23,421 bases of DNA from Phenylobacterium aquaticum (lineage in GTDB: Bacteria; Pseudomonadota; Alphaproteobacteria; Caulobacterales; Caulobacteraceae), in NCBI RefSeq assembly GCF_947378715.1, contig NZ_CANCLE010000052.1:1-23421 (forward strand), written 5' to 3'. Below the pieces are notes generated by a model. It saw only the letters and a program-made list of their open reading frames with translations, was not told where the DNA came from and searched no databases. A program made the position numbers and the translations under genes. Below, in pieces: positions 21,768 through 23,421 of this stretch; the stretch's first letter is position 1, and each line of letters begins with the position of its first letter.

Positions 21768-22421
21768 CTATCCGGCTGCGGGTTGTTTCGCGACCGGCTT
21801 GGTCTGCCACGTCGACAGATGACACTCCGTGCCACACAACACGTCGACCGGCCAACGGAAGCGAGTGTGCTCGCCGCTGAACTCGATCGCGTCGACCAGG
21901 ATCATGGCAGGCATGGCCCGATGCACGACGATCTCATTGGCCGGGCGGTGGGTGGTGCCATCCACCTCATCGGCGACGCTCGCCAGTTGCCCATCGAATG
22001 TGGCGTCCAGATTGAGCTTGATCTCGCTCATGGCGCCGCCCTGGATCAGACCCACAGCGCTGTCCCCTTCCAGGGGAAATGAATACTCGTCGCCAGCCGC
22101 CTTCAGGACCATGGAGCCAAAGGCGATCGACCCCGGGCGATTTCCTGTGTTCGACACGACAAATCTGAGCGTGTGACCGTCGGCCTTCAACAAGTTCAGC
22201 GCTATATGCGACCGATCGCCCTGATACACGCGCACCAGCACGGGCGCGGCTGACTGGCTGACGCTGATGAGAGCGATCAGCAGGGCGAGAACGGATGACG
22301 TCAGCCCGAGGTGACGCTGCCACCCTTGGCTGGAGCTGCAGTGGATACACTTCTCCGCGCCGGGCTTAATGGGCTCCCGGCAGACCCTGCAGACGGTTTC
22401 CACGCCCGATTCTGTATTCAT
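21768..22421 (-). CDS. Zinc-ribbon single-span membrane protein of unknown function
   Basis: This 217-aa protein starts at ATG 22421, 5 nt after GGGAGG. The N-terminal rubredoxin-like zinc ribbon has Cys11, 14, 25 and 28 (TVCRVCREPI...EKCIHC). One membrane helix follows at about 39-61 (LGLTSSVLALLIALISVSQS). The remaining ~155 residues are a beta-rich domain (LRFVVSNTGNRPGSIAFGSMVL...), probably periplasmic, resembling an immunoglobulin-like fold by pattern only. Two late cysteines (DVLCGTECHLS) could form a disulfide. I recognise no named family for the C-terminal part. Codon choice is visibly less GC-biased than in neighbours, so it may be an accessory gene. GTG codons just upstream are less likely starts. 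Confidence 0.75.
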   Translation of the reverse strand: MNTESGVETVCRVCREPIKPGAEKCIHCSSSQGWQRHLGLTSSVLALLIALISVSQSAAPVLVRVYQGDRSHIALNLLKADGHTLRFVVSNTGNRPGSIAFGSMVLKAAGDEYSFPLEGDSAVGLIQGGAMSEIKLNLDATFDGQLASVADEVDGTTHRPANEIVVHRAMPAMILVDAIEFSGEHTRFRWPVDVLCGTECHLSTWQTKPVAKQPAAG

Positions 22422-22490
22422 CACCACCTCCCAGTCGCGCCCTTAGATTGTGTCTTCCATTTTGACGCCCATCAAGAGAATGCGCTCAGC

Positions 22491-23138
22491 ATGACCGCCG
22501 CCCTCCTCCTCGATCTCGATGGAACCCTGCTGGACTCCGCACCCGGCATCCTGGCCTGCGCGCGAGCCGCAGTGACGGCCATGGGGGTGACCTGTCCGCC
22601 GGACGAAGACATGCGGTGGATGATCGGGCCACCCCTGCGGCCTTCCTTCACACGGTTGCTGGGCGGGCCGGACCGAGTGGAGGACTGCATCGCCCTCTAC
22701 CGCACGCTCTACGCCGTCGAGGGCGTCGCGGCGGCACGGCCGTTCGACGGGATCGCGGCGGCCCTGGAGGCCCTCGCCACATTGGGCCCGCTCTATGTCT
22801 GCACCTCGAAGATGACCGCCTTCGCCCGCGACATGATTGACCGTCACGGGCTCACGGCCCTGTTCGCCGGCGTCCATGGCGCCGATCCGGCCGGGGCGCT
22901 GGATGACAAGGCCACCTTGATGGCCTGGATGATCGGAGACTACGGCCTCACCCCTGATCGATGCGTGATGATCGGCGACCGCGCGGAGGATGTGCGGGCC
23001 GGCGCGGGCCATGGGATGTCGACCGTCGGCGTTCTGTGGGGCTATGGCGACGCCGCAGAACTGGCGGACGCCACTACCCTGTGCGCGGCGCCCCAGGACC
23101 TGGCGGCGACGGTGAAGGCGGTGCTGAGCGCGGGGTGA
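22491..23138 (+). CDS. HAD-superfamily hydrolase, phosphoglycolate-phosphatase-like
   Basis: This 215-aa HAD phosphatase carries motif I DLDGTLLDS (Asp8 nucleophile, Asp10), a helical cap with the substrate-specificity GPPLRPSF, motif II Thr105 in VCTSK, motif III Lys140 (LDDKATL), and motif IV GDRAEDV (162-168). This is the Gph/PGMB-like subgroup; possible substrates are phosphoglycolate, phosphosugars or nucleotides. The frame continues upstream to 22311, but those residues overlap the divergent zinc-ribbon gene and lack family similarity. ATG 22491 places motif I at the usual N-terminal position. TTGACG at 22462-22467 could be part of its promoter. Confidence 0.9.
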   Translation: MTAALLLDLDGTLLDSAPGILACARAAVTAMGVTCPPDEDMRWMIGPPLRPSFTRLLGGPDRVEDCIALYRTLYAVEGVAAARPFDGIAAALEALATLGPLYVCTSKMTAFARDMIDRHGLTALFAGVHGADPAGALDDKATLMAWMIGDYGLTPDRCVMIGDRAEDVRAGAGHGMSTVGVLWGYGDAAELADATTLCAAPQDLAATVKAVLSAG

Positions 23139-23186
23139 CGGCCCAGGCTGGGGTGATACGCTGAGTCCTGGATCACAGAGGCCGCC

Positions 23187-23421
23187 ATGGATTTCCAAGA
23201 CGATGACCTGGCGGTGTTCGCCGCCGAGGGGGCCAAGGCCCTGCCCGCGCCCGACGCCGCCGGCCATGTGAGCCATGACGGCGCGCGGATCTGGTGGGCG
23301 TCGTTCGGCGAGGGGCCGGCGGTCATCCTGCTGCATGGCGGCATGGGTCATGCCGGCAACTGGGGCTGGCAGATCGAGGCCCTGGCCGGCTATCGCGCGG
23401 TGGTGATCGACAGCCGGGGTC
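23187..23421 (+). CDS. Alpha/beta-hydrolase, N-terminal 78 residues (cut by window edge)
   Basis: The start at ATG 23187 follows AGAG at a suitable distance. The visible 78 residues contain an N-terminal leader with DDDLAVFAAEGAK, the strand VSHDGARIWWASFGEGPAVILLHGGMGHAGNWGWQ (spanning about 28-62) and AVVIDSRG. HGGMGHAGNW (50-59) is the oxyanion-hole loop after strand beta-3 of alpha/beta hydrolases. The nucleophile elbow and catalytic His lie beyond the window, so the reaction cannot be named. It is 48 bp downstream of the HAD gene on the same strand and may be co-transcribed. Confidence 0.85.
   Translation, partial: MDFQDDDLAVFAAEGAKALPAPDAAGHVSHDGARIWWASFGEGPAVILLHGGMGHAGNWGWQIEALAGYRAVVIDSRG

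Overview
The window is high-GC DNA with strong G/C at third codon positions and dense, short-spaced genes. Both the gene content and the local order point to an alphaproteobacterium of the Caulobacteraceae (Caulobacter or Phenylobacterium type). The strongest clue is the block tig - clpP - cicA - clpX - lon, with cicA running against the proteases; this arrangement is known from Caulobacter. A DgcB-like diguanylate cyclase next to a RhlE-like RNA helicase, and GANTC sites (the CcrM methylation motif) in several upstream regions, fit the same group. Most of the window is conserved housekeeping DNA. I see no insertion sequence, prophage, integrase, CRISPR array or restriction system.

Positions 1-7100 are a protein quality-control block. 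On the minus strand lie lon (3' part beyond the window edge), clpX, clpP and tig (trigger factor). Between clpX and clpP, on the opposite strand, sits a tightly packed three-gene unit: cicA (HAD phosphatase), a MazG-like NTP pyrophosphohydrolase, and a small conserved protein that overlaps it by ATGA. Clear intrinsic terminators follow clpX and tig, and a two-way terminator separates the small gene from clpP. A sigma-32-like promoter precedes lon.

Positions 7100-11300 are mixed. They hold a small secreted His/Arg-rich protein, tRNA-Leu(UAG), a LysE/RhtB exporter, the bifunctional NAD(P)HX repair enzyme nnr (TTG start), and a histidine phosphatase, all on the minus strand. Between nnr and the exporter lies about 200 nt of non-coding DNA that folds into three consecutive hairpins and ends in a good terminator. 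It is a candidate small RNA or leader RNA. A roughly 520-bp gap precedes glnB.

Positions 11300-13430 carry the nitrogen operon glnB-glnA: PII with Tyr51, and glutamine synthetase with the adenylylation Tyr398. It ends in a strong terminator, followed by a doubtful 45-codon ORF. Then come a small two-helix membrane protein (minus), parE (topoisomerase IV subunit B), a DEAD-box RNA helicase with a long low-complexity tail, a DgcB-type diguanylate cyclase, a PaaG-like enoyl-CoA hydratase/isomerase, a glutathione S-transferase and an acyltransferase-3 membrane protein. Convergent to the acyltransferase is a zinc-ribbon membrane protein with less GC-biased codons. A Gph-like HAD phosphatase and the start of an alpha/beta hydrolase close the window.

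No single novel multi-gene system stands out. The best leads are RNA-level: the structured region 8504-8700, and hairpins just upstream of dgcB, the helicase and the GST start. The cicA/MazG/84-aa unit and the zinc-ribbon protein are also of interest.
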